The notes: generated by a model not told the origin, from the sequence alone. A DNA stretch of 64,000 nt from Pseudodesulfovibrio sp. 5S69 (GCF_037094465.1 NZ_CP146609.1:4097162-4161161), one strand, 5' to 3'. Positions 18,550 to 30,086 are shown, counted from the stretch's first letter. Numbers and translations are program-made.

Positions 18550-18921
18550 GATTTCCATTTGTAATGGGAATTTTCCGCCGGGCAAGGGACAAGACCCCGT
18601 CCACCGGGCGCCGGAATGGTCTTGTAAGGCATTTGCCCCCGGCTGTCCAACATATATGGCCTCCGGAGGCCCGGCGCAACGCTGTGCAGAACCTTGCCGG
18701 TTTCGGCCGCCTCCCCGGCGGGCGGCCCGCGTCTGCCGGAACCGGACCGGATGAAAACCGGGAGTATTATGTCTTTTCAGGTACATTTGAGAGTAGTCGT
18801 TTTTTTCCGGCACCCCCTCTTGTTCCAGGCCTGGCAAAGTGTTACGTAGGCCCTAAACACGAAAAAACATGCCCGGAGCGCGGGAGGGAAGGCGCCGGGC
18901 CATGTGCAAGGAGTCTTCGAG
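18550..18921. other. 372-base divergent intergenic region between lepA and cfa
   Basis: No gene is supported here. It holds a GCCTCCGGAGGC palindrome at about 18659-18670, the shared 21-bp motif at 18750-18770 and G/C-rich short hairpins. It must contain the promoters for lepA-lepB and cfa, but no clear -35/-10 pair stands out. Confidence 0.5.
18750..18770. promoter_or_regulatory. 21-bp motif shared with the region before the hydrolase-mlaA pair
   Basis: It differs from the sequence at 8679-8699 at three of 21 positions; the consensus is GATGARAACCGKGAGTATT plus two bases. It lies about 150 bases before cfa. Both plus-strand genes downstream of the motif concern membrane lipids. Confidence 0.4.
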
Positions 18922-20076
18922 ATGTCTGCAAGCAGAGCGATATTGTCCGACCTCTTGGCCGAGGCGGGCGTGGCGGTGAACGGGAGCGACCCGTGGGATA
19001 TCCGGGTCAAGGACGAACGGCTTTTCCACGACATCCTGCTCAGGAAGAACCTGGGCCTGGGCGAGGGGTACATGCGCGGCTGGTGGAACTGCGAGCGGGT
19101 GGACGAGTTCATCTGCCGCGTGCTCAAGACCGGCGTGGAAAACCGGGTGCGCGACTCCTGGCGGCTCATCGCCAAGGCGCTGCCCGCCCTGGTCTGCAAC
19201 CTGCAAAGCCTGTCGCGGGCCAAAATCGTGGCCCAGCGCCACTACGACCTGGGCAACGACCTGTTCCAGGGGTTCCTGGACCCCCACCTGCAATATAGCT
19301 GCGCCTACTACAAGGGCATGAACGGCTGCCCCGAGACCCAGACCGACGAGGAGGTCTCCCGCGACCTGGAACGGGCGCAGGAGGCCAAGATGCGGCTCAT
19401 CTGCGACAAACTGGAGCTCAAATCCGGCGACCGGGTCCTGGACATCGGCTGCGGCTGGGGCGGGCTGGCCCGGTTCATGGCCGAGGAGCGCGGCTGCTCC
19501 GTGGTGGGCGTGAACATCTCGAAAGAGCAGATCGCCTTCGGGCGCGAGTTCTGCGCAGGCCTGCCCGTGGATATCCGCGAGGCGGACTACCGGCTCCTGA
19601 ACGAGACCTTCGATAAAATCGTCTCGGTCGGCATGTTCGAGCACGTGGGCCCCAAGAACTACCCGGACTTCATGCGCACCGTGGACCGCTGCCTCAAGCC
19701 GGACGGCCTGTTCCTGCTGCACACCATCGGCAGCAACACCTCGGGGCCGGGCCTGGACCCGTGGATCGCCACCTACATCTTCCCCAACGGCTGCCTGCCG
19801 TCCATCGCCGAGGTCTCCAAGGCCGCGGAAAAGCACTTCGTCCTGGAGGACCTGCACAACTTCGGCCCCTACTACGACCGCACCCTGATGAGCTGGCTGC
19901 GCAACTTCCGCCACGCCTGGCCCGACCTTCGCGACAAATACGGCGACCGCTTCAAGCGCATGTGGGAATACTATCTACAATCCTGCGCCGGGGCCTTCCG
20001 GGCCAGGGACATCCAACTGTGGCAGTTCGTGTTCTCGCCGGTCGGCAGGAAACAGCCCGAGTGCCGGTGGGGGTAG
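18922..20076 (+). CDS. cfa: Cyclopropane-fatty-acyl-phospholipid synthase
   Basis: The product is 384 residues, started at the ATG after AAGGAG. The SAM-binding core is VLDIGCGWGGLARFMAEE. The family motifs HYDLGNDLFQGFLDP, QYSCAYYKG and GMFEHVGPKNY are present, and the C terminus (GAFRARDIQLWQFVFSP) is typical. The enzyme transfers a methylene group from SAM to unsaturated acyl chains of membrane phospholipids, often on entry to stationary phase or under acid stress. It is a single gene; six bases separate its stop from the converging hipA stop. Confidence 0.96.
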   Translation: MSASRAILSDLLAEAGVAVNGSDPWDIRVKDERLFHDILLRKNLGLGEGYMRGWWNCERVDEFICRVLKTGVENRVRDSWRLIAKALPALVCNLQSLSRAKIVAQRHYDLGNDLFQGFLDPHLQYSCAYYKGMNGCPETQTDEEVSRDLERAQEAKMRLICDKLELKSGDRVLDIGCGWGGLARFMAEERGCSVVGVNISKEQIAFGREFCAGLPVDIREADYRLLNETFDKIVSVGMFEHVGPKNYPDFMRTVDRCLKPDGLFLLHTIGSNTSGPGLDPWIATYIFPNGCLPSIAEVSKAAEKHFVLEDLHNFGPYYDRTLMSWLRNFRHAWPDLRDKYGDRFKRMWEYYLQSCAGAFRARDIQLWQFVFSPVGRKQPECRWG

Positions 20077-20082
20077 GGGCCC

Positions 20083-21348
20083 TCACATCCCCAGGGAGAA
20101 CGGGTTCAAGAATTGCCGGTCCCAAAGCGCGGCCCTGTCCACCTCGGACAGGGCCGCTTCTTCGCAGACCGCGTCCCAGTGCTCACGAATGGATTCGATC
20201 ATGACCTCGGCGATGCCATGGGCTTCCTCTTCGGCAAGCAGAAAGGACCCGGCGGCTTCATAGCAGGTCCTGAGATTGCTCAAGCGATTGTCGCCGTGGA
20301 TGAGCATGGCCTGGGAGGCTTCGTTGCCGGAGCGGCCCTGGGGGCAGATGTCGTAGGCCGGGGTCAGGGAGAGGACGGCGCCGTTCCAGAAGGCCGCATG
20401 GTTGCGGGCGTGGTCGTCGGTATTGCCGCACAGGACGTTGAAGACCAGGCGCGAAAAGAGCTCCCTGAGCGTCGCCCGCGGTTCGTCGAAACGATGGCGG
20501 ACGATCTCGGCCAACGTTTCGTAGCTGGCGTAACGGGCCTGCATCTCGTCCAGGCCGAACAGGGTCAGGGCCGAGACCATGGCCCTGCGCGTCCAGCCGT
20601 TCTCCCCCCGCGCGCGGTCGAACCGCCGGACGAGCAAAACGTCCCTGCCGCCCGCCGTCTCCAGCCGGACCGGGGCCGCGTCGATGCCGCACAGCGCGGC
20701 CAGGCGCATGGCCGCATACTCGGCCTTGACCACGTTGAAATAGGTGTCCGTGGCCGAGGAGAACTTGGCCACGTATTTCTCCCCCCCGTCCCCGACGAGC
20801 ACTTTGGGCCTGGCCCCGCCGATGGAGCTGCCGTGGAGCAGCGCCTGGTCCAAGGCGGGCGACAGGGGGATGCCCCGCTCCACACGGTCGGCGGAGGCAA
20901 GCAACTCCTCCAGGGAGGCGCTCTGTGCCGTGCGCGGCACGTACTCGGAGGGCGACGCCTGGAAATCCAGGGCGCCGATGCGGTCCGAGCCCGATTCCAG
21001 AAGATAGGTCAGCTCGTCCAGGGCGTCGGTATCCGCCCCTCGCCCCCGGCCGCCCTGGAGCCGGTTCAGGATGACCCTGCGGCCCCAGGCGTCGGGCGCG
21101 GCGTCCCGGATGCAGCCCGGCATACGCAGACCATCCGGCAGGGGCAACACGCCCCGGCGCAACGGCAGTTCGGGCTCGTACAGGGGAATGGCCCTCGGCT
21201 CCCCGTCCATTCTCTCCAGGTAAGACCGGCCATAGTTGAATCGGCAATAGTCCCCATCGGCCTCCAGTTTACCGGCCACCACAGGTTCGGTTTCACCGGG
21301 CAGCCAGACCCAGACGAATGCCTCCCGAACCGGCGAATCAGAAGTCAT
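20083..21348 (-). CDS. hipA: HipA-family serine/threonine kinase toxin
   Basis: The product is 421 residues. The N-terminal subdomain (about 10-110) is followed by the ATP-binding loop SSIGGARPK (174-182). KYVAKFSS carries the nucleotide-binding lysine at about 195. The catalytic loop is GNTDDHARN (308-316), and the metal-binding AYD is at 331-333. E. coli HipA phosphorylates glutamyl-tRNA synthetase and induces persistence; the target here is unknown. The start lies 11 bases inside hipB, so the toxin is translated only after the antitoxin. All key kinase residues are present, so it looks active. Confidence 0.92.
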   Translation of the reverse strand: MTSDSPVREAFVWVWLPGETEPVVAGKLEADGDYCRFNYGRSYLERMDGEPRAIPLYEPELPLRRGVLPLPDGLRMPGCIRDAAPDAWGRRVILNRLQGGRGRGADTDALDELTYLLESGSDRIGALDFQASPSEYVPRTAQSASLEELLASADRVERGIPLSPALDQALLHGSSIGGARPKVLVGDGGEKYVAKFSSATDTYFNVVKAEYAAMRLAALCGIDAAPVRLETAGGRDVLLVRRFDRARGENGWTRRAMVSALTLFGLDEMQARYASYETLAEIVRHRFDEPRATLRELFSRLVFNVLCGNTDDHARNHAAFWNGAVLSLTPAYDICPQGRSGNEASQAMLIHGDNRLSNLRTCYEAAGSFLLAEEEAHGIAEVMIESIREHWDAVCEEAALSEVDRAALWDRQFLNPFSLGM

Positions 21349-21679
21349 CGTCCACCTCCCTGGTCTTCACGCGCACCGATCGGGGCAGCAGCCGCAACTT
21401 GTCCTCCATCTGCCGTACCTGGCGGGTCAGGGCCGACGGCTCCGCTTCGAACAGCGGTACGCCCACCAGGGCCGCGGCCTCAAACACTCCGCCGATCTGG
21501 CAGCCCGGGTCACCCTTCTCGATGCGCTGCAAGGTCCGCCGCGAAATCCCTGCGCGATCGGCCAGCTCGCCGGCCGTCCAGCCGCGCTCCTTGCGCCCCG
21601 CCCGGATCAGTTGCCCGAGCAGGATCGCCGCCTCACGACCGTACCGCGAATATGCCGTTGCCGAAAGCTTGCTCTTCAT
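21338..21679 (-). CDS. hipB: HipB-like XRE-family antitoxin
   Basis: The product is 113 residues. A helix-turn-helix of the Cro/CI type spans about 22-75 (LIRAGRKERGWTAGELADRAGISRRTLQRIEKG). It should neutralise HipA and repress the operon by binding the repeated half-sites just upstream. Compared with E. coli HipB (88 residues) it has extra residues at both ends; the C-terminal tail is basic (RLLPRSVRVKTREVDDDF). It is the first gene of the hipBA pair. Confidence 0.88.
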   Translation of the reverse strand: MKSKLSATAYSRYGREAAILLGQLIRAGRKERGWTAGELADRAGISRRTLQRIEKGDPGCQIGGVFEAAALVGVPLFEAEPSALTRQVRQMEDKLRLLPRSVRVKTREVDDDF

Positions 21680-21710
21680 CCTGCGTCCTCACATAATGAG
21701 TCATAAAATG

Positions 21711-21755
21711 CCCATATAGCCATATTATGGGTAATATATAACCCATTACAATGGG
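21711..21755 (-). promoter_or_regulatory. Putative HipB operator array and hipBA promoter region
   Basis: Four CCCAT/ATGGG half-sites alternate at 21711-21715, 21727-21731, 21742-21746 and 21751-21755. The middle pair forms the near-perfect palindrome ATGGGTAATATATAACCCAT. The stretch is strikingly AT-rich for this genome. It lies 32-76 bases upstream of hipB, as expected for an autoregulated toxin-antitoxin promoter. Confidence 0.6.
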
Positions 21756-21793
21756 CAAAGCAAGTGGGATCGCTCCGTTAACGGGGGCGGGGC

Positions 21794-24505
<2,712 letters not shown>

Positions 24506-24592
24506 CACCCCCCCCCCTCAAGTATTACCGCCGAATGGTCCTCCCCTACCCGCGTGGGGTCATATTGAGCAATTATATCTTTCGGGCACGAG

Positions 24593-25081
24593 CTAGGGCA
24601 GCAGGGCCTCGATGCGTTCGGTGATGAAGGCCCGGATCTCGGCCAGGCGCGCTTCGTCGGCGGCGTGCACGGTCTTGACCCGCTCGGCGATGGCCGCCTC
24701 GTCCAGGCCGCTCATCATGCCGATGGTGAACTCGTCCACCTCCTCGTCGGCGGGCACCAGGCCGCAGCCGCCCACCGCACCCACGACCTCACCCCCGACC
24801 ACCACGGGCACGCCGACGCGGACCATGCCCGCGTCGCAGTACTCGACGAACGGCTCGCCCTTCTTGAGCAACTGGGTGAACATCTGGCCGGCCGTGGCGC
24901 AGATGGCCCCGAACCCCTTCTCGTCGTTGCGGATGGCCCGGCACAGGTCGTTGCCCCAGGTGTTGCCGAGCAAACGGTGGCCTTCACCGTCCATGATGTC
25001 CGCGTTCAGCCCGAAACGGTCGTGCAGTTCCTGCTGCAACGCGGCCAGGTCCTTTTCCGAAATCAAATCCTTGAGCGTCAT
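24593..25081 (-). CDS. Stand-alone PocR-type sensory domain protein
   Basis: The product is 162 residues and consists of one PocR-like ligand-binding domain (LQQELHDRFGLNADIMDGEG, CRAIRNDEKGFGAICATAGQ, FVEYCDAGMVRVGVPVVVGG). This PAS-like domain, named from the Salmonella propanediol/cobalamin regulator PocR, normally sits N-terminal to AraC-type DNA-binding or kinase domains. Here no effector domain follows. Conserved cysteines (CRAI, GAICAT, YCDAG) could hold a metal or a thiol switch. It is 84 bases from the hybrid kinase on the same strand and upstream of it, so it might feed that kinase as a soluble sensor; that is inference. Confidence 0.8.
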   Translation of the reverse strand: MTLKDLISEKDLAALQQELHDRFGLNADIMDGEGHRLLGNTWGNDLCRAIRNDEKGFGAICATAGQMFTQLLKKGEPFVEYCDAGMVRVGVPVVVGGEVVGAVGGCGLVPADEEVDEFTIGMMSGLDEAAIAERVKTVHAADEARLAEIRAFITERIEALLP

Positions 25082-25228
25082 GTGGAGTACTTCCCGAGAC
25101 TAGTGTTGTTGGGCGAAAGCCCCAATCCGTTTACCGGGAATCGCGCCCCCGCGCAAGGGACGGGGGCCGGTCGGATTTTGGTTTTCAGCCCGGCCAAAAC
25201 CCGCTAGAACATTGGGCGGAGATCGACA

Positions 25229-26104
25229 ATGACCAACACGTTCAAAGACACGCTGCGCGGCATGACCTTCGGGGTGCCGTGGAACCTCGCCCTGCTCACC
25301 CTAGGTTCCTTTCTCATCGCCTTCTCGGTCAAGGCCATCGCCGTGCCCCACGGCCTGCTCACCGGCGGCATGTCCGGCATCGCGCTGCTGTGCTACTATG
25401 CCTTCGGCGGGCTGAGCACGGGCCAGTGGTACTTCGCCCTGAACCTGCCCGTGTTCATCCTCGGCTGGGTCTTCGTCAGCAAGCGGTTCTTTTTCTATTC
25501 CCTCTATGGCATGGTCGTCTCGTCCGTGTTCATCGACGCCATCCCCTACGCCCTGCACATGAAGGACATCTGGCTGGCGGTCATCACCGGCGGCGGGATC
25601 ATGGGCGCGGGCGTGGGCATCGCCCTGCGCTCGCTCGGCTCCACGGGCGGGTCCGACATCCTGGCCGTGATCTGCAAGGAAAAGTTCAACATGTCCATGG
25701 GCTCCTTCGAGTTCTGGTTCAACATGCTCGGCTTCGTGGCCGGGTTCATTTACCTGGACATGAACATCGTCTTCTACTCCATCGCCATGACCTTCGTCAT
25801 CGCCTTCGGCATCGAGTATGTGCTCGGCATGTTCTCCGAGCGCAAGATGGTCATGATCGTCTCGGACCACTCCGCCGCCATCAACGCGGCCATCCTGACC
25901 GACCTGGACCGGGGCGTGACCATCCTGGAGGGCACGGGCGGATACACCGGCGAGCCGCGCAAGGTGGTCATGACCATGATCTCGTCCATGCAGCTCAAGG
26001 AGCTGGAGGAGGTGGTCTACACCATCGACCCGGACGCGTTCTTCATCATGGGCTCGGGCTTCCACGTCCAGGGCCAGGGCTTCTCGTCGAGGAAGGTGTA
26101 CTAG
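25229..26104 (+). CDS. YitT-family membrane protein (DUF161 + DUF2179)
   Basis: The product is 291 residues. The N-terminal two thirds hold five to six membrane helices with the family motifs GVPWNLALLTLGSFLIAFSVKAIAVPHGLLTGGMSGIALL (start of helix 1 through helix 2) and GSTGGSDILAVI. The C-terminal 85 residues form a soluble DUF2179 domain (GVTILEGTGGYTGEPRKVVMTMI). The function is not established for the family; transport is suspected. The ATG follows GGAG. The stop directly abuts the next start, so it heads a three-gene operon. Confidence 0.88.
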   Translation: MTNTFKDTLRGMTFGVPWNLALLTLGSFLIAFSVKAIAVPHGLLTGGMSGIALLCYYAFGGLSTGQWYFALNLPVFILGWVFVSKRFFFYSLYGMVVSSVFIDAIPYALHMKDIWLAVITGGGIMGAGVGIALRSLGSTGGSDILAVICKEKFNMSMGSFEFWFNMLGFVAGFIYLDMNIVFYSIAMTFVIAFGIEYVLGMFSERKMVMIVSDHSAAINAAILTDLDRGVTILEGTGGYTGEPRKVVMTMISSMQLKELEEVVYTIDPDAFFIMGSGFHVQGQGFSSRKVY

Positions 26105-26929
26105 ATGATCCTCTCCGCCAAGAAGAAGGAGGCGCCGCCGCCCCGGACCATCGGGCTGATCACGGACTTCGGCCTGACCGACCCCTACGTGGGCCAGGTC
26201 AAGGCGGTCCTGGCCCGCAAGGCCCCCAACTGCCCGGTGGTGGACATCTCCCACCACGTGGCCCCGTTCAACGTAGCCCAGGCCGGGTTCTTCCTGGCCG
26301 CCAGCTACGAGCATTTCCCGGGCGACGCGGTCATCCTGGCCGTGGTCGACCCCGGCGTGGGCACGGACCGGGGCATCGCCTGCCTGGAGATCGGCCACCG
26401 GCTGCTGGTGGCCCCGGACAACGGGCTGCTCACCCTGGCCCTGAACCGCGCCTGGTCCGAGGTGCACGCCTACGACCTGTCCAAGGCCATGGACGCGCCC
26501 AAAAAGATCTCGCACACCTTCCACGGCCGGGACGTGTTCGCCCCGCTCGCCGCCTGGCTGGCGCTGGGCGGCAGGCCCGAAGGCGTGGGCCACGAGATCG
26601 ACCCGTCGGCCCTGGTCACGCAGACTTGGTCCCGGCCGGAGATCGACGGCGGGCGGGCCCTGGCCCACGTGGTCCACATCGACCGCTTCGGCAACTGCGT
26701 GCTCAACCTGGAGGCGGGCGGCCTGGGCACGCCGTGCGGCCTGCGCATGGAGTCCCCGGCGGGCGGTCCCCTGGCCTACGCGGTCAAGTACGCGGACATG
26801 CCCGAGGGCGAACCCGGCCTGCTCGAAGGCAGCCAGGGGTTCCTGGAACTGGCGGTGAACCAGCGGTCCGCCGCAAAACGATTCGGCCTGTCCATGGGCG
26901 ACGCCGTGGAACTGGCCTGGGAGGCCTGA
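26105..26929 (+). CDS. SAM hydrolase (SAM hydroxide adenosyltransferase, DUF62)
   Basis: The product is 274 residues. The N-terminal block IGLITDFGLTDPYVGQVKAVL and the downstream VVDPGVGTDRG and VAPDNGLLT motifs identify the SAM-dependent chlorinase/fluorinase fold. Bacterial and archaeal members without a halide site (duf62) hydrolyse S-adenosylmethionine to adenosine and methionine. Its ATG follows the YitT stop without a gap, and cobS begins one base after its stop, so the three are co-transcribed. A link to adenosyl metabolism around cobalamin is conceivable but not shown. Confidence 0.85.
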   Translation: MILSAKKKEAPPPRTIGLITDFGLTDPYVGQVKAVLARKAPNCPVVDISHHVAPFNVAQAGFFLAASYEHFPGDAVILAVVDPGVGTDRGIACLEIGHRLLVAPDNGLLTLALNRAWSEVHAYDLSKAMDAPKKISHTFHGRDVFAPLAAWLALGGRPEGVGHEIDPSALVTQTWSRPEIDGGRALAHVVHIDRFGNCVLNLEAGGLGTPCGLRMESPAGGPLAYAVKYADMPEGEPGLLEGSQGFLELAVNQRSAAKRFGLSMGDAVELAWEA

Positions 26930-26930
26930 C

Positions 26931-27662
26931 GTGCTGCGCGATTTCTTCGATACCCTCGGCTTTCTGACCCGGCTGGCCCCTGCGAGGGTCATCCCGGAAT
27001 CGGCCATGAACCGGTGCATGCGCTGGATGCCCCCGGCCGGGCTGGTCCTCGGCCTGCTCATCGTCCTGCCGCTCCGGCTCGGCCTGTTCGCCGACTCCCC
27101 GTGGGTCCAGGCATGGCTCATGGTCGCGGCCTCCATCTACCTGACGCGCGGCCTGCACATGGACGGTCTGGCCGACGTGTGCGACGCGGTGACCACCCAC
27201 ACCGACCCCGTGCGCTTCTGGGCGGTGGTCAAGGACAGCCGCACCGGCGCCTTCGGGGTCATGGGCCTGGTCATGGCCCTGGCCGGACAGGTCGTCCTGT
27301 TCCACGCCATGCTCGCCCGCGGCGAATACTGGGCTGCGGCCTGGGCCTTTGTCCTGGGCCGGGCGGCCGCGGTCTGGCTCGGCTACCACGTACGCCATCT
27401 GGTCCGCCCGGGCCTGGGCAAGCTGTACATCGACGGGGCCACCCTGGGCGTGGCCCTCACGGCCACCCTGTTCACCTTCGCGGCCGGATGGATCATGGCC
27501 GGGTTGCCCGCCACCCTGGCGTCCACGGTCATCGTCACCCTGGTCCTGCTCGGCCTGTTCCGGCTGGCGGAAAAGGTGGGCGGGGCCAACGGCGACTTCC
27601 TGGGCTGCGCCGTGATCCTGGGCGAACTGGCCGCCGGGCTGGGCTTCGCCCTGGTCATGTAG
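26931..27662 (+). CDS. cobS: Adenosylcobinamide-GDP ribazoletransferase
   Basis: The product is 243 residues from a GTG. It has the FLTRL N terminus, the conserved LTRGLHMDGLADVCDAV block with its metal-binding acidic residues, VVKDSRTGAFGVMGLV, and several membrane helices. CobS joins adenosylcobinamide-GDP and alpha-ribazole in the last assembly step of cobalamin, at the inner membrane. It is the third gene of the YitT / SAM-hydrolase operon, away from the cobD-cobQ fusion at the left end of the window. Confidence 0.93.
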   Translation: MLRDFFDTLGFLTRLAPARVIPESAMNRCMRWMPPAGLVLGLLIVLPLRLGLFADSPWVQAWLMVAASIYLTRGLHMDGLADVCDAVTTHTDPVRFWAVVKDSRTGAFGVMGLVMALAGQVVLFHAMLARGEYWAAAWAFVLGRAAAVWLGYHVRHLVRPGLGKLYIDGATLGVALTATLFTFAAGWIMAGLPATLASTVIVTLVLLGLFRLAEKVGGANGDFLGCAVILGELAAGLGFALVM

Positions 27663-27888
27663 CCCCGCGCGACGAGCCGCCGGCCCCGGACGAAACGGCC
27701 GCGTCCTTCGTGGAGGAGAACGACGGGAGCGACTTCCCCGGCCTGGCGGGAACGCCGCCGGAAAGGGCCTGCCCGACGGCATCTTCCTCAAGGAGAAGAG
27801 CGAGGTGCCTGTCAAGACCGATCTCCCCTTGGCAAGAATCCCCGGCCCCGGTAGGATGCTCCCATAAACCGACATCCCGGAGGATTTC

Positions 27889-28875
27889 ATGCCGACCCGA
27901 TTCTCTTCCGCAGCCCCGCTGCTGCTCGCCCTGTTCCTGCTGTTGCCGGGGTGCGCCCCCAAGATCAAGATATTCGCCTCCCCGGCCACCGAGCCCCTCA
28001 AGGAGTACGTGGTCGACGGCGAGGCCGCCGGCAAGATCGCGCTCATTCATCTGCACGGCTTCCTGTCCACCGAACCGGCCCAGGGCATGCTCCGCTCCCA
28101 GCCCAGCCCGGTGCAGGAGATGGTCAACGACCTCAAGCTGGCCGAGGCCGACGACGACGTCGGGGCCGTGGTCGTGGCCATCGACTCTCCCGGCGGGACC
28201 ACCACCGCCTCGGACGTGCTCTACCACGAGCTGACCGACTTCAAGAAGCGGACCGGCAAGCCCGTGGTGGTGGCCATGTTCGACGTGGCCGCCTCGGGCG
28301 GATACTACGCGGCCCTGCCCGCCGACTGGATCGTGGCCCACCCGACGACCATCACCGGGTCCGTGGGCGTGATCTTCATGCGGCCCAAGCTGAACGGCTT
28401 GATGGACAAGGTCGGCGTGGGCGTGGAGGTCTCCAAGTCCGGCCGCGACAAGGACATGGGCTCGCCGTTCCGGCCCACTACCGACGAGGAAAAAGCCTTG
28501 TTCCAAGGCATTATAGATGACATGGCCGCGCGCTTCTACTCCCTGGTCCAGGCCCACCGCCACCTCACCCCGGCCCACCTCGAAACGGTCAAGTCGGCGC
28601 GGGTGTTCACCGCGACCCAGGCCCTGTCCATCGGCCTCATCGACCAGATCGGCTACATCCAGGACGCCTTTGCCAAGGCCCGCTCCCTGGCCGGCTTGGA
28701 CCCGAACTGCAAGGTCGTCACCTACCGCCGCGACCTCTATCCCGACGACAACCCGTACAACACCCTGGACGCCGCACAGCCGTTCAAGCCGAGCCTGCTC
28801 GGCGTGGACGCGAGCTTCATCATGCCGCCCCGGGCGGGCTTCTGCTACGTCTGGGAAGGCGGGGTGACGCGCTAG
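27889..28875 (+). CDS. SppA-like S49 peptidase, predicted lipoprotein
   Basis: The product is 328 residues. The signal ends in a lipobox (LLPGC, Cys22), unlike E. coli SppA, which has a membrane anchor. The peptidase core has AIDSPGGTTTASDVLY, then ASGGYYAALPADWIVAHPTTITGSVGVI, which carries the nucleophile serine in ASGGYY. The general base lysine should lie downstream, in SKSGRDKDMGSPFRP. It is a single-domain, half-length member, like those that work as oligomers. The ATG follows GGAGG. The 226 bases upstream show no gene. It probably degrades signal-peptide remnants or envelope proteins. Confidence 0.88.
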   Translation: MPTRFSSAAPLLLALFLLLPGCAPKIKIFASPATEPLKEYVVDGEAAGKIALIHLHGFLSTEPAQGMLRSQPSPVQEMVNDLKLAEADDDVGAVVVAIDSPGGTTTASDVLYHELTDFKKRTGKPVVVAMFDVAASGGYYAALPADWIVAHPTTITGSVGVIFMRPKLNGLMDKVGVGVEVSKSGRDKDMGSPFRPTTDEEKALFQGIIDDMAARFYSLVQAHRHLTPAHLETVKSARVFTATQALSIGLIDQIGYIQDAFAKARSLAGLDPNCKVVTYRRDLYPDDNPYNTLDAAQPFKPSLLGVDASFIMPPRAGFCYVWEGGVTR

Positions 28876-28902
28876 GCCGCACCCTTTTGCCACGCTGACC
28901 CG

Positions 28903-28938
28903 AAAAGGCCCCGGCTCCCATTGGGAACCGGGGCCTTG
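28903..28938. terminator. Terminator between sppA-like gene and converging ABC operon
   Basis: AAGGCCCCGGCTCCCA and TGGGAACCGGGGCCTT pair over about 15 bases. The T-run is short on both strands. Confidence 0.7.
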
Positions 28939-28969
28939 CCGTTGCGTTATCGGCAGTCCTCGCGAAGGG

Positions 28970-30082
28970 TCAGTAGATGCGGTTGCGGAACATGACCACG
29001 GCCAGAGCCATGCAGGCCAGCCCGATCAGGGCCAGGGGCCAGATCTGCATGAGCAGCACGTAGGTCGGCGAGTTCTCGATGAACACGCCCCGGATCAGGA
29101 CCAGGACGTAGCGCAGGGGGTTGATCAGGGTGATCCACTGGACCACCCGGCTCATGTTGGCGATGGGCGTGGCGAACCCGGACAGGAGCACGGACGGCAT
29201 CAGGAACAGGAAGGACCCGAGCAGGGCCTGCTGCATGGTCACGCTCAAGGAGGATATCATCAGCCCCACGCCCACGGCCGCGAAGATGAAGAAGAACAGG
29301 CCGAGGTAGAGCATCCCGACGTTGCCCCGCAGCGGCACCTCGAACCAGTAGACCGCGGCCAGCATGATCAGCGAGGACTCCAGCAGGCCGATGACCAGAC
29401 CCGGAGTGGCCTTGCCGATGAGGATGCCGATGGGCGACAACGGCGTGACCAGCACCTGGTCGAAGGTCCCGTGCTCCCGCTCGCGGGCCACGGACAGGGC
29501 GGTCACCAGCAGGGTCACCACCATGGCGATGACCCCGACGATGCCGGGCACGAAGAAGTCCCGGCTCAGGGCGTTTTCGTTGTAGTAGATGCGGGAGACC
29601 AGGACGGACGGGCTGGCCCGGCCCACCCCGGCCAGGCGCGCGGCGTTGTATTGGGCGACCACGTTGCTCAGGTAGTTGCCGATGATCCCCGCGGTATTGG
29701 AGTTGCGCCCGTCCAGCAGGGCCTGGACCGGGGCGTTGCGGCCCGCCTTGAGGTCCCGGGCGAAGGTCTGCCCGATGCGCAGGACGAAGCGCACCTTGCG
29801 GCTGTCGATCATCTCCCGGATGACGGACTCGCCGCGGACCTCGCCCACCAGATGGAAATACGGGGACCCGGACACCCCGGACAGGAACTCCCGCGACTCC
29901 GCGGACCGGCTCAGGTCCTCGAAGGCGAAGGGGATGTCGGTCAGGTCGAAGGTGGCCGCGTAGCCGAACAGGATCAGCTGGATGATCGGCGGGCCGATGA
30001 CCACGATGCGGCTCTTCGGGTCCTTGAGCAGGGCCAGGAACTCCTTGATGACCAGGGCGATGATGCGGCGGACGCTCTCCAT
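28970..30082 (-). CDS. ABC-2 exporter permease (YbhR/YbhS-like), distal copy
   Basis: The product is 370 residues: one N-terminal helix (about 25-45), a long periplasmic domain (about 50-180), then five to six helices. The family signature PLSPIGILIGKATPGLVIGL and the final helix with NPLRYVLVLIRGVFI are typical. It is the last gene of a five-gene operon, four bases after the first permease. With that permease it forms the heterodimeric membrane part of the exporter. Confidence 0.9.
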   Translation of the reverse strand: MESVRRIIALVIKEFLALLKDPKSRIVVIGPPIIQLILFGYAATFDLTDIPFAFEDLSRSAESREFLSGVSGSPYFHLVGEVRGESVIREMIDSRKVRFVLRIGQTFARDLKAGRNAPVQALLDGRNSNTAGIIGNYLSNVVAQYNAARLAGVGRASPSVLVSRIYYNENALSRDFFVPGIVGVIAMVVTLLVTALSVAREREHGTFDQVLVTPLSPIGILIGKATPGLVIGLLESSLIMLAAVYWFEVPLRGNVGMLYLGLFFFIFAAVGVGLMISSLSVTMQQALLGSFLFLMPSVLLSGFATPIANMSRVVQWITLINPLRYVLVLIRGVFIENSPTYVLLMQIWPLALIGLACMALAVVMFRNRIY

Positions 30083-30086
30083 GGGC

